64,000 nt of DNA from positions 129,961 to 193,960 of the forward strand of contig CADCJX010000001.1 in the NCBI GenBank assembly GCA_902801885.1, written 5' to 3'. The stretch comes from an uncultured Bacteroidia bacterium. Lineage in GTDB: Bacteria; Bacteroidota; Bacteroidia; Bacteroidales; UBA932. Made by a program: the position numbers and the translations under genes. The first letter of the stretch is position 1. Each line of letters opens with the position of its first letter. Positions 1 through 9,290 of this stretch are shown piece after piece. The notes beneath the pieces were generated by a model. The model was given only the letters and a program-made list of their open reading frames with translations. It did not search any database and was not told the DNA's origin.

Positions 1-1192
1 AACTCCAGTTGTGGAAGCTCTCGGAGAGCGGACTGTTGACTTCGTCTATCGGGCGAGTCTCCCTTGTCTTAAGATCCATCAGCCAGAGGTCCGCCTCCTT
101 GTGATCGATCGGGAAGACTCCGAAGTCGGCCAGGTTGTACATAAGCCAACGACCGTCGTAAGAAGGGCGGGGAAAACTGATGCTCTGTCCATGAAGGCTT
201 GCCGGGATGACAGTCTCGATGTCTCCCAAAGTTCCGGTCTCAGGATCGAACGAGACACGCATCAGGTCGTAACGGATGCTGTCCACCTGCCTGGGAACAT
301 CATAAGCCTTGGCTTTGCAGTAATAAAGGGTCTTTCCGTCTGGAGTAAAGGAAGGTGAAGACTCCAGGAAGTCCTTAGTGTTGAGGCGCGGGTCCACTAT
401 CAGGGAGTGATCATTCATGTCCATGATGACCAGGTCAGAAACCATGTCGAAGACCTCGATCGGTTGCCTGTCTCCTGCCCAGAAACACTGCTTGACAGGA
501 TTGATCGAACCGGCCAGCCAGCGGCCTTCAGGATGCCAGTAGCAGTAGGCCATGTTGCCCAGGGTGCTGTCTGTCTTCGTTGTCACCCATTCCCGGCGTC
601 CATCTTGCTGGATCATGGTAGCTCCGTGCTTGCCACGGAGATGAAAAAGGAACTGCCTTGGATCAGTGGCATTGGCAGTGTGGCAGTTCATGCACTGGCC
701 AGGTGTAAGTGTACTTTCTATGATAGGTTCCTCGTGGAAACTATGCAGATCCCTCTGATATAGGCCGATACGGCTGTAGGTAGTGTAACCGGGAGCGATC
801 TTGCGATAGGTCACGCCGTAGTCATCCAGAGGCTGGGAACTGACATACATTATGAAATCCTGCCACTGGGTCCATCTTCCGCCCTTCTTTCCGAGGACGG
901 TGAAAGTCAGGGTGCCGCCGGCATTCTGCTCCGTAAGAGCATGCCATTTGCGGACAGGGAAAGATGCCCAACGGCCCCTTGTCTTGAGAAGACCGCCGTT
1001 GCTTCCGGTCACCCGGACAAAGACGCGGTCATATTCTTCAGGAATATTGAAATCCATCGGCGCTATCCCTGCCGGGACAGTCACTCCTATGTAATCCGGA
1101 TAGATTTCGGGAAGCGTGTCAGACAATGACGTGCCACCCTTGCAGGAGTAAAGCAGCAGAGCAACTGCGACAAGTGAAATGAACTTTCTCAT
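1..1192 (-). CDS. CxxCH-containing TolB/PD40-like lipoprotein, 3' end outside window (partial)
   Basis: About 397 codons are open from ATG at 1192 to the window edge, so the C-terminus is missing. The N-terminus is a lipoprotein signal (MRKFISLVAV..., LLLYSC with Cys17). A single haem-binding motif, CMNCH, lies at residues 167-171, and the part after it reads like PD40/TolB propeller repeats (SPSFTPDGKTLYY, SFPRPSYDGRWLMY). Bacteroidetes lipoproteins of this kind are usually annotated as cytochrome c family or TolB-like proteins; a periplasmic or surface location is inferred from the lipobox. Its ATG overlaps the stop of the upstream gene in an ATGA (1189-1192), so the two are probably translationally coupled. 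Substrate and redox role cannot be read from the sequence. Confidence 0.75.
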   Translation of the reverse strand, partial: MRKFISLVAVALLLYSCKGGTSLSDTLPEIYPDYIGVTVPAGIAPMDFNIPEEYDRVFVRVTGSNGGLLKTRGRWASFPVRKWHALTEQNAGGTLTFTVLGKKGGRWTQWQDFIMYVSSQPLDDYGVTYRKIAPGYTTYSRIGLYQRDLHSFHEEPIIESTLTPGQCMNCHTANATDPRQFLFHLRGKHGATMIQQDGRREWVTTKTDSTLGNMAYCYWHPEGRWLAGSINPVKQCFWAGDRQPIEVFDMVSDLVIMDMNDHSLIVDPRLNTKDFLESSPSFTPDGKTLYYCKAKAYDVPRQVDSIRYDLMRVSFDPETGTLGDIETVIPASLHGQSISFPRPSYDGRWLMYNLADFGVFPIDHKEADLWLMDLKTRETRPIDEVNSPLSESFHNWS

Positions 1193-2652
1193 TCTGCGCC
1201 CTCCATCTGCTTGAGCCGCTGCCACACGGTATAATATTCAGCGGCCATGAAATTGTCTTTGTTCTGGTTGTAAAGGACGGCCATCATGATGTCCAGTCCC
1301 TGGTAACCTGTGATGAAATCATCCTTGAAACGGACCGACCTGACATAGGCGTAGACCGGATCGGAATTGACAGCAGCCTCATTCCTGATCATTTCCTTCC
1401 TGCGAAGGGCGTCTTTGCGGTAGAAAAGGCTGTGGGAAAGAAGGTCCAGGTACCTTTCTGCCGGTCCATACCAGCCGTTTACTATGTTGCAGTCAGCCAT
1501 GCGCGAGAGGAATCTCCCGCTCAACCGGCCGTTCTCGATGGACTCCATCGAATCAAAATAGTACTGAAGGGTGATGTTCGGCATGCCCATCATCCACAGG
1601 AGTTCAGCCGAAGTGAGATCCGAAACATTGTCACGAATGGACGGTTGGACAAGCCCCTGGGTCCCGCACTGGTAGAAATCAGTCAGACGGGATGAAAGCT
1701 GGCCGGTCATAAACAGGCTGAAATTCACCGAACATGCGCTTATAGGGTTGTGAGGCTGATAATGCTCAGCCCTTTTGACCACATCCTGATAACGTTCGTG
1801 GCGGATGAGGTCGTCGTAAGCCAAGACCTCGTAAGCGTCCCTGTCATAGGCAAGCCTCACTGAGCCGGCCGTTGCAATGGCCAGAACCACAAGGATGGCC
1901 CAGTCAACCGTCACCGGATGTTTTAGTTTCGCTCCCAGTCCACTGGCAAAGATGCATCCCAGGGTTACGAATGGAATGACGACCTGAAGGACTGGCAGCA
2001 TCTCGCGAATGCGGGTATAGTTAATTCCGAAGAAGGCATCGTGCGCAGGATACTGCGAAGCCAGAAGCCTGTAGCCGGCATAGAAAACCAGGGCGGTGTA
2101 AACAAGATGCAACAGATCGGAAGTCTTCCTCCCTGCAATGGCCGAGAACAAGACCGGAACTATTACTACGGGCCCCAGAAGCCACCAGAAAAGAGGAATC
2201 AGCCAGAGACGGTGCCAGCCTGCCTTCACAAAGAACGGGCAAACCGCTACCGACAGCAGAAGGGCGACAGGATAGCTAACGAGCACCTCCATGTTGCCCA
2301 TGTGTACCAACATCAATAGCGATGGCACGAAGCTTAATGAATAAAAGCTCCTGTTTCCTTCTGGATTAATGCTCCGTGCCGCCTTCCAGACGGAAAGCTG
2401 GAGCAGTACGGCCAGGATGGCAAGCACGAGGGCGCCGGACCAACGCAGGAAAAAGAACTGCACCAGGAATTCGGACAGCCAGTCAGCGAAGCCTCCCGGA
2501 AGGGCCAAGCGCTCCCGGAAGTACTCCCATGTGCAGAGGAAAAGCTGGTTCTGCTCATGGTAGTTCAACGCCTGTGGATAGGCCCACATCCAGAAGGAAA
2601 AGACGGTCGCCCCCAACAGGGTTGTCATTGCTGATCTGTTTATCTTGCCCAT
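1189..2652 (-). CDS. DUF6057-like multi-pass membrane protein
   Basis: 487 aa. The first half contains about seven to nine hydrophobic segments (for example FLVQFFFLRWSGALVLAILA, LLSVAVCPFF, LVVLAIATAG). The second half, from about residue 275, is soluble and helical, with TPR-like features (YEVLAYDDLIRHERYQDVVK). This layout matches the Bacteroidetes family DUF6057, assigned from memory of the family. The gene sits 4 nt overlapping and upstream of the CxxCH lipoprotein, and the two probably form one unit. Only about 20 bp separate its ATG from the hairpin terminator of the upstream locus, and no TAnnTTTG box is visible in that space. Function unknown. Confidence 0.7.
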   Translation of the reverse strand: MGKINRSAMTTLLGATVFSFWMWAYPQALNYHEQNQLFLCTWEYFRERLALPGGFADWLSEFLVQFFFLRWSGALVLAILAVLLQLSVWKAARSINPEGNRSFYSLSFVPSLLMLVHMGNMEVLVSYPVALLLSVAVCPFFVKAGWHRLWLIPLFWWLLGPVVIVPVLFSAIAGRKTSDLLHLVYTALVFYAGYRLLASQYPAHDAFFGINYTRIREMLPVLQVVIPFVTLGCIFASGLGAKLKHPVTVDWAILVVLAIATAGSVRLAYDRDAYEVLAYDDLIRHERYQDVVKRAEHYQPHNPISACSVNFSLFMTGQLSSRLTDFYQCGTQGLVQPSIRDNVSDLTSAELLWMMGMPNITLQYYFDSMESIENGRLSGRFLSRMADCNIVNGWYGPAERYLDLLSHSLFYRKDALRRKEMIRNEAAVNSDPVYAYVRSVRFKDDFITGYQGLDIMMAVLYNQNKDNFMAAEYYTVWQRLKQMEGAE

Positions 2653-2671
2653 CAGGACCTTTGATAATTTG

Positions 2672-2700
2672 AAAAAGGCAGCCGCCCGAAAGCGGCTGCC
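2672..2700 (-). terminator. Intrinsic terminator after the SusC/D-lipoprotein unit
   Basis: A perfect 9-bp stem (2677-2685 with 2692-2700, 6-nt loop) is followed on the minus strand by TTTTTC (2671-2676). It lies 20 nt after the stop codon of the surface lipoprotein gene and only 20 nt before the ATG of the next gene, so it may act as a partial terminator or attenuator. Confidence 0.8.
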
Positions 2701-2719
2701 TGATAATTACAGAACTAAA

Positions 2720-4171
2720 TTAATTCTTAGGCTGGAATCTCCACCAGGTGCACTCACCCCAGTCACCATTGCCGGCATAGTTGCTGACAAGCGAAAGGAT
2801 GGTACCGTCAACGTAGACGATCTCATAGTTGGTAGCAACCTTTCCGCCCTGATTGATGGCGAACGGGAACAGGATGCCGGAACCACCGGTAGTTGTGATG
2901 TTACCCTTGCTGTAAGCGCTGGGATCCATCTTGAAGTTCTCGACAGCATAGGTCGAAGAGGCTATCTTGGTGCCGTCACCCTTGTAGGATGTGACAATGC
3001 CGTTGTTCCTGTCGAACACCATGTAAGCATCGTCGCTGCCATAGCCAAGAACCTGATTGCCGGAGTGGGCGGTCTGCTCGGTCTCAAGCTGCTCCGGAGT
3101 ACAGCCCCACCATTTTCCGGGGATTTCTCCTGCGGCATTAGCCAGACCTGCATTGTAACCTGCATTACCCCAGGTAGCGCCGTCGATGGTGTACCAAGTC
3201 CATGCACGCTCTTTGCTTCCTGCGAGGGCATCCTCTGCATCAGAAGCGTTCTTGAACCTCCACCAGGTACTCTCGCCCCAGTCACCTAAACCCTTATCAC
3301 TGATAAGGGTAAGGACGTTGGGATCGACGTAGACAACATGGAATTCATTGGTACGACCACCATTGGTGTTGATATCAAACGGGAACAGGATAGGAGCGTT
3401 GGTAGTGGTGATCTTACCGTAGCCGTAACCTGAACCGGCACCTTCGGGATTGTAATTCTCGAAGCTGTAGGTACCCTTGGCAATCTGAGTGCCGTCGGAC
3501 TTGTAGGAGATGCATTCTCCGTCCTCGTTGAACACCATGTAAGCCTCAGGGTCACCGTAACCGTAGACAGTGTTGCCTGAGTGGGCGATCTGCTCGGTCT
3601 CAAGCTGCTCGGGAGTGCAACCCCACCATTTTCCAGGAACATCTGTCGGAGATGCGGCATGACCGGCGTTGAAACCTGCATTGCCCCAGCAGGCTCCGTC
3701 GACAGTGTACCACTTCCAAGCCTTGGAACCGGACTCACCGGTGAGAACCTTGATCTCGGGAGCAAGGTCAGCAGGGACATAGACATTGACTGAAGAGTCA
3801 AACGAGACTACTGAAGCATCCTGGTTGATTGTAGCCACAGAGTACGGCTGGTTGGAATCGGCTCCGCGGCGGGGAGTGATGTTGAACACTCCGGTAGATC
3901 CGGTTGCGAGGACGTTCCTCGAACCATCTTCCCTGGTCGTAAAGACCTGGACGGTACGGGCCGGCGACGTGTGGTACTTTATGTAGTTACCGTCGGGCTG
4001 GGCTACCGTACAGGCAGCATCTGCAAACTGACCGTCGATGACAAAGCCACTCTGGAGCTCGCTCGCAGCAATGGGAGCGTCAGCCTTGGGGCCCTCGATG
4101 AGTGAAGGCTCGCAAGAGACCAGAAGCGCACCGGCCAAAACGGCAATTGCGGAATATATTAATTTCTTCAT
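2720..4171 (-). CDS. Duplicated-domain surface lipoprotein, likely glycan-binding (SusE/F position)
   Basis: 483 aa with a lipoprotein signal (LLVSC, Cys20). After an Ig-like N-terminal region (about 30-140) there are two closely similar repeats of about 160 residues, roughly 148-308 and 318-481. Each begins with a W.WYT.DGA.WGNAG motif, continues with PGKWWGCTPEQLETEQ, and ends with DWGE.TWWRF. The dense conserved tryptophans suit carbohydrate binding. The gene lies 30 nt downstream of susD and is last before a terminator, the usual place for a surface glycan-binding protein. I do not recognise a named Pfam family. Glycan binding is inferred from position and composition. Confidence 0.75.
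   Translation of the reverse strand: MKKLIYSAIAVLAGALLVSCEPSLIEGPKADAPIAASELQSGFVIDGQFADAACTVAQPDGNYIKYHTSPARTVQVFTTREDGSRNVLATGSTGVFNITPRRGADSNQPYSVATINQDASVVSFDSSVNVYVPADLAPEIKVLTGESGSKAWKWYTVDGACWGNAGFNAGHAASPTDVPGKWWGCTPEQLETEQIAHSGNTVYGYGDPEAYMVFNEDGECISYKSDGTQIAKGTYSFENYNPEGAGSGYGYGKITTTNAPILFPFDINTNGGRTNEFHVVYVDPNVLTLISDKGLGDWGESTWWRFKNASDAEDALAGSKERAWTWYTIDGATWGNAGYNAGLANAAGEIPGKWWGCTPEQLETEQTAHSGNQVLGYGSDDAYMVFDRNNGIVTSYKGDGTKIASSTYAVENFKMDPSAYSKGNITTTGGSGILFPFAINQGGKVATNYEIVYVDGTILSLVSNYAGNGDWGECTWWRFQPKN
2723..3730. repeat. Internal tandem duplication encoding two ~160-residue domains
   Basis: The two repeat units of the surface lipoprotein occupy about 3248-3730 (N-terminal copy) and 2723-3220 (C-terminal copy). 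They are similar in both protein and DNA; the stretch encoding KWWGCTPEQLETEQ is nearly the same in each. This is a coding duplication, not a mobile repeat. Confidence 0.8.
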
Positions 4172-4201
4172 ATCGCGTAATATTTCATTATTGTGAATCT
4201 A

Positions 4202-5998
4202 CTACCATCCGGGATAGTCGAATTGGGAGCCCCAACCCTCATTCTGGGTGAACTTGTACTGTTCTCCAGCCCCGGCCGACAGTGAAATCTGGCTGCTGGG
4301 AAGAGGGACGAAGCCCTTGGTAGCCTTGTAGCGCTCACCATAGCCGCCATTGTACTTGGAAGCATTGTTGGTACCTTCCACTCCACTGTTCCAGACCTTG
4401 ACACCTTCTTGCTTGTTGAGAGCAGAGACAGCATAGCTTTCGCCATAACGACGGAGGTCATTGAAACGGACGCCTTCAAAGGCAAGTTCCCAACGGCGCT
4501 CGTTCCTAAGGTTCTCATCATTGATCGGCTTGGAAGGAAGACCAGCACGGTTCCTGACCCTGTCGAATGAGGCCTGGTTACCATTGATTTCGGCATCCAT
4601 GAGGAGAACCTCGGCGAAGCGGATAAGGACCATGTCATTGACCGCATTGAGCTGGAAGTTATCCTCATTACCTGAAGACCAGGTCAAGTCAGGGAACATT
4701 ACATTGGTGAACGTAGCCATGTACTTACCCTTGTCCTCGCTCCATGCCATGACAGGCATGTTCTTGGTCTGGTAGTAGCCGGATTCCTGAATGTTGGAAT
4801 CACCGCCGAACACATAATTACCGCTGAAATTTCCCACAGGGATGATGGATGCATCAAGCCTGGGATCATTGGGCTCGAGTGTCTTCCAATCATCAACAAA
4901 TGCCGGAGAAACCGGGCACATTCCCCAACCAACACCGAAAGGTACATAATTACCAAGTTGATAATCATCAGCATTCTGGCCACGCACGCCAAGGAAAAGG
5001 CATGTCTGGTTGGAATAGCCGATTGTAGTATCCCATGAAGGCTGGGTGTTGAACTTGATGACGAAAAGTGCCTCAGGATTACGGGCACCGTCGTCCTCGA
5101 CCCACTTGTAGCCTTTACCTGCCCAAGGATTCTTGGGATCGTTGATGGAACAACGGTTGGTGTAGGCCCAAAGGTTATGGAAGTCGTCTACGAGGGTGTA
5201 GCCGGAATTGTTGACACAGTCAGTGATATAGCTTCCAACCTCAGCCTTGGTGATCTTGGTTCCCTCAGCGATGCTCAAACCGATTGCCTCATTCTCATAA
5301 GCCGGAAGGGTGATGTCGCTTATTCCGTAGAAACCAGAAGCGAAGAGGTAAGCGCGGCCAAGGAGAGCCTCTGCAGCATATTTGTCGACGTGACCGTCGC
5401 CAGTAGCCTGCTTGGCAGGCATGATGTCAGCTGCTATCTTGCAGTCCTCGATGATCTGTCCCCAAAGAGCTTCACCGCTGATCTGTGGCAGGGTAGGATC
5501 CGCTGTCGTGGTGACAGGACAAGGGATGTTGCCGAACATGGAAGCAAGCTCATAATAGTACCAGGCACGGAGGAAGAAGGCTTCTCCCATGTACTGGGCA
5601 AGTTTGTCTTCCACACCACAGTTTGGCAGGGATTCGATAGCCGCATTGGCACGGGCGATGCCCTTGTAACGGTCCTGATAGAAGTTATTGTACATGTCAG
5701 TACCGAAGTTCAGGAGAAGGTCTTCTGCCTGCATCGTCTGGTCATTCTGGCCACCGCCTCCAAGCGCATCGTCGGATGCAGCGATGGACCAAAGGAAATG
5801 GTTGACATGGACATTGTTACCGATAGAGACATTGAGGTTGTTGTAGATACCGGCGAGCATCTGCTCAGCATCGGTGGAATTCACCGGGAAGTTACTGCTG
5901 TCCTTGGACCAGTAGTTGGTGGTGTCGAGGAATGACTCACAAGAGGCAAACGAGAAAACCATGGCGGCGACAGCCGCAAGTTTCATTATCTTTTTCAT
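4202..5998 (-). CDS. susD: SusD/RagB-family nutrient-binding outer-membrane lipoprotein
   Basis: About 598 aa from MKKIMKLAAV; an in-frame ATG 9 nt upstream (6007) is also possible and lies 5 nt after the susC stop. The lipobox is FSFASC (Cys20). Family features include the N-terminal ESFLDT segment, helical TPR-like repeats (AEQMLAGIYNNLN, AEAFFLRAWYYYELASMFGNIPC, AAEALLGRAYLFAS) and the C-terminal RRWELAFEGVRFNDLRRYG signature of SusD proteins. It covers the extracellular face of its SusC partner and captures oligosaccharides before import. It directly follows susC. Its ligand is inferred from the nearby enzymes to be a xyloglucan-like glycan. Confidence 0.95.
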   Translation of the reverse strand: MKKIMKLAAVAAMVFSFASCESFLDTTNYWSKDSSNFPVNSTDAEQMLAGIYNNLNVSIGNNVHVNHFLWSIAASDDALGGGGQNDQTMQAEDLLLNFGTDMYNNFYQDRYKGIARANAAIESLPNCGVEDKLAQYMGEAFFLRAWYYYELASMFGNIPCPVTTTADPTLPQISGEALWGQIIEDCKIAADIMPAKQATGDGHVDKYAAEALLGRAYLFASGFYGISDITLPAYENEAIGLSIAEGTKITKAEVGSYITDCVNNSGYTLVDDFHNLWAYTNRCSINDPKNPWAGKGYKWVEDDGARNPEALFVIKFNTQPSWDTTIGYSNQTCLFLGVRGQNADDYQLGNYVPFGVGWGMCPVSPAFVDDWKTLEPNDPRLDASIIPVGNFSGNYVFGGDSNIQESGYYQTKNMPVMAWSEDKGKYMATFTNVMFPDLTWSSGNEDNFQLNAVNDMVLIRFAEVLLMDAEINGNQASFDRVRNRAGLPSKPINDENLRNERRWELAFEGVRFNDLRRYGESYAVSALNKQEGVKVWNSGVEGTNNASKYNGGYGERYKATKGFVPLPSSQISLSAGAGEQYKFTQNEGWGSQFDYPGW

Positions 5999-6012
5999 AT
6001 CAGTCATCCGAA

Positions 6013-9000
6013 TTAAAATTTGAGATTGAGTCCAACAAGGAGGCCCTTAGCCTGAGGGTAGTAACCAAGGTCGATTCCCTTGGCCCAGCCGTCGAAGCCG
6101 GAAGACGATCCGACCTCAGGGTCCATGCCCTTGAACTTGGTGAAGCAGAAAGGATTCTGTGCCTGGACGTAGAGACGGCACTGTCCGAAAGGAGCATCCT
6201 TCCAGAGGCGCTTGAAATCGTAACCCAGGGTGATGGTCTGGATCCTGAAGAAGTCGGCATCCTCGATGAAGATGTCAGAGTTGTTCATGAAGTTGTAGTT
6301 AGTACCTGCAACCAGACGTGGGAAGTGGTTGGATGTTCCCTCTCCATGCCAGTAACCGTAAACCTCGGTGGTATAGTTGTTCCACTGGCTGTCTGAATAA
6401 CGGCGGTAAGCGCGGAAAATCTGCTGTCCGAACATGCCGTAGCCGCTGGCTGCGAAATCGAACCCCTTGAAGTAAACCGAGAAGTTGACACCAAGGTTGA
6501 AATCCGGATTAGGATCTCCGGTCATGGTCTTGTCAGCGTCATTGATGACACCGTCCTTGTTCTGGTCGACGAACTTGAGGTCTCCGGGGACCACTTCATT
6601 TACTATGGTGCCGAGGCCCTGGGCCTTCCATGCATCGATCTCCTCCTGGTTCTGGAAGACACCGTCAGTGGCATAGGTCCAGAAGTAACCGATAGGATAA
6701 CCGACCTGGGCACGATAGAGCTCGGCAATACCCTGGACCACGTTGCCGGGACCATGGATAATACCCTCATCGTTGGCAATACGGGTAACACGGTTCTTGT
6801 TGTAGGATCCGTTCACGCCGATGCTGTAGGAGAAGTCCTGGTTGATGGCATCGTTCCAGTTGAGCGCGAGCTCGACACCGGAGTTGCGGACGTCACCACC
6901 ATTGACATAAGGGGCATTGGCACCGAAATGTCCCATGATAGGAGCATTGACGAGCCAGTTCTTGGTGTCTTTCTGGTACCAGTCGAACGCAACATTAAGT
7001 TTGCTTCCGAACATGCGGGCATCGAAACCGAGGTCAAGCTGCTGGGAAGTCTCCCAGGTGATGTCGGGGTTGGCCAGCTTGTCAGCATAAGCTCCGGTAC
7101 CGGAATTGGTGGCGGTCGGACCGGTGTAGAATGAATAACCACCGTCAGCTGCACCTACGGAAATAGTTGACAGGTACTGGAAGTTGTCGATGTTGCAGTT
7201 ACCGTTCTGGCCCCAGCTGCCACGCAGCTTGAGGAAGCTGACGAGGTTGGAATGCCACCAGTCCTCATTGGAGATCACCCAACCGGCAGAAACTGAAGGG
7301 AAGGTACCCCAGCGGTGACCGCGCATGAAGTTGGAAGATCCATCGTGACGGAGGATGAGAGAGAGCATGTAACGCTCGTCGTAGTTGTAGTTGACACGGC
7401 CGAAGAATGAAACCAGGCCGTTATCACCCCAAGTGGAACCGGAAATGTCAGTCAGAGAAGGGACTCCCGAAGTGTTGCTGACATAGGCATATTCCCACTT
7501 GTTGGGCCAGAGGACATTGCTGTTGCCAGCTCCCACGCTCTCGCCGAAGCCACTGTGCTCGAGGGTGTTACCGACAAGGGCATCGAAATGATGCTTGCCG
7601 GCGACATCGAACACGTAGTTGACAGTGTTCTCCCAGGACCAGCTCCAGCCAGCAGATGCGTTCTGGCTGACATTGTCACTGTCGGAGAAAGCATAGTTGG
7701 TGAGCTTGTAGGACAGGCCGTACTGACGGTATGTGCTTGCACTCATCCTGTAGTTGAACTGGCTCTTCCAGGTGAGGCCCTTGATGGGCTGTACCCTCAG
7801 GTTGCCGGACATGGTCAGACCGTAGCTGTGACTGTCGTTGTTACCACGGCTGGAATAGACCATCGAAGCAATAGGATTGCTGGTGTAAGAGTCAAGAGTC
7901 CAGATTCCGCTGCCAGACAACCAGTCGTACCCTGTGTAAGATCCGTCAGGCTGGTAGATGGGAACCATGGGATTAGCCGACATCATGTTGTAGACATCGT
8001 TCCAGTAGTGGTTGCCTGTACCGATACCGCCATGCTGGTTCGTGCTGTAAGTGAAATTCTCGCCGAAAGAGATAACATCAAGGTCACCCTTGCGCCAGAT
8101 CACATGGTCGGAATTAAGACGCACAGTCAGACGCTTGTAGTTGGAAGCCACAGGCTTTCCGAAGATACCTTCCTGGTCAGTGTAGCTGACACCCATGGAG
8201 AATTTCGAGACGTCAGTACCTCCGACGATGTTCACGGCGTGGTTCTGGTTGGGAGCATTCTCGTTGCGGATGCCATCCAGCCAGTTCGTTCCGACGAATG
8301 AGCCGTCCTTGATGCTGTTGTACAGAGAAGGATTCAGGATTCCAGCCCAGTCGATGGGATCTTTGCCCATGTTGAAGTTGACCTGGTCCTGGATGTCCAT
8401 GTACTGCTGTGCATTCAGAAACTCTGGCATCCTCATGACATTCTGGACACCGTAGAATCCATCATAAGTAACAGTGAACTTGCCGGACTTACCCTGCTTA
8501 GTGGTGATAAGGATGACACCGTTGGCTCCACGTGCACCGTAGATGGCGCAGGAAGCAGCATCCTTAAGGACGTCGATGCTCTCAATGTCGGAGGGGTTGA
8601 GGGAGTTGATGTCTCCGCCAGTTACACCGTCGATGACATAGAGAGGTGCATAGGAACCAATGGTACCCATACCACGGATGTTCACGTTGTAGCCTGATCC
8701 AGGCTGACCGTTCGAACTCATGATACTGACACCGGGAGTGGAAGACTGCATGGCACCGAGGGCGCTGGTGGTGTTGAGTTTGGCCAGGTCCTCACCCTTG
8801 ACCTGTACAGTAGAACCGGTCACGAGTTTCTTCTTCTGGACACCGTATCCAACAACCACGACCTCCTCGAGGAGCTCGTTATCTTCCTCAAGCATAACTT
8901 CAAAAGTGGTGCGGTCGCCAATGGCGATCACCTGGGTCTTGTAACCGATGGATGAGATCTCGATGCTCGCACCGGGCTTGACGGTGAGAGTGAAGGCTCC

Positions 9001-9165
9001 ATCCATGTCGGTAATGGTCCCGTTTGAAGTTCCGCTTTCGATGATGCTTGCCCCTATCACAGGTCCTATCGCGTCGCTGACCGTACCAGAGATCTGGACA
9101 GTCTGCGCCATTGCGCTAAAACCGAAAAGGAGCAGCATCAGTGAAGCAAAAAGTTTACTTTTCAT
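6013..9165 (-). CDS. susC: SusC/RagA-family TonB-dependent glycan transporter
   Basis: 1050 aa. Domains in order: signal peptide (1-21, ending SAMAQ), carboxypeptidase-regulatory-like domain (about 22-95, VQISGTVSD..GPVIGASI), then a plug containing the classic VVVVGYG and YVIDGV...IESIDVLKD motifs followed by YGARGANGVILITTK, and a 22-strand barrel ending in LLVGLNLKF. It imports oligosaccharides across the outer membrane using TonB energy. There is no N-terminal STN extension, so signalling through an anti-sigma factor is unlikely. It is followed closely by susD and the surface lipoprotein. Confidence 0.97.
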   Translation of the reverse strand: MKSKLFASLMLLLFGFSAMAQTVQISGTVSDAIGPVIGASIIESGTSNGTITDMDGAFTLTVKPGASIEISSIGYKTQVIAIGDRTTFEVMLEEDNELLEEVVVVGYGVQKKKLVTGSTVQVKGEDLAKLNTTSALGAMQSSTPGVSIMSSNGQPGSGYNVNIRGMGTIGSYAPLYVIDGVTGGDINSLNPSDIESIDVLKDAASCAIYGARGANGVILITTKQGKSGKFTVTYDGFYGVQNVMRMPEFLNAQQYMDIQDQVNFNMGKDPIDWAGILNPSLYNSIKDGSFVGTNWLDGIRNENAPNQNHAVNIVGGTDVSKFSMGVSYTDQEGIFGKPVASNYKRLTVRLNSDHVIWRKGDLDVISFGENFTYSTNQHGGIGTGNHYWNDVYNMMSANPMVPIYQPDGSYTGYDWLSGSGIWTLDSYTSNPIASMVYSSRGNNDSHSYGLTMSGNLRVQPIKGLTWKSQFNYRMSASTYRQYGLSYKLTNYAFSDSDNVSQNASAGWSWSWENTVNYVFDVAGKHHFDALVGNTLEHSGFGESVGAGNSNVLWPNKWEYAYVSNTSGVPSLTDISGSTWGDNGLVSFFGRVNYNYDERYMLSLILRHDGSSNFMRGHRWGTFPSVSAGWVISNEDWWHSNLVSFLKLRGSWGQNGNCNIDNFQYLSTISVGAADGGYSFYTGPTATNSGTGAYADKLANPDITWETSQQLDLGFDARMFGSKLNVAFDWYQKDTKNWLVNAPIMGHFGANAPYVNGGDVRNSGVELALNWNDAINQDFSYSIGVNGSYNKNRVTRIANDEGIIHGPGNVVQGIAELYRAQVGYPIGYFWTYATDGVFQNQEEIDAWKAQGLGTIVNEVVPGDLKFVDQNKDGVINDADKTMTGDPNPDFNLGVNFSVYFKGFDFAASGYGMFGQQIFRAYRRYSDSQWNNYTTEVYGYWHGEGTSNHFPRLVAGTNYNFMNNSDIFIEDADFFRIQTITLGYDFKRLWKDAPFGQCRLYVQAQNPFCFTKFKGMDPEVGSSSGFDGWAKGIDLGYYPQAKGLLVGLNLKF

Positions 9166-9221
9166 GTTGCTGATAGTATTAATAAAAAATGAGTTATTGC
9201 ATTAAATGCATAAAAAGTCGC

Positions 9222-9229
9222 CAAATTTA
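9222..9229 (-). promoter_or_regulatory. Candidate -7 box upstream of susC
   Basis: TAAATTTG on the minus strand fits the Bacteroidetes -7 consensus TAnnTTTG. It lies in the 125-bp AT-rich gap between the GH51 and susC genes, giving a leader of about 50 nt. No TTTG is present at the expected -33 distance, so the susC unit may need an activator or may also be read through from GH51. Confidence 0.5.
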
Positions 9230-9290
9230 GGGAAATTTTGATTAATTACATATTCTAAATCCGTTATTGACAATTAATCAGAACTTTATA

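Noticed and set aside
5177-5935. 252-codon plus-strand open frame inside susD
   Set aside because: Opposite a clear SusD protein; no start signals or recognisable domain.
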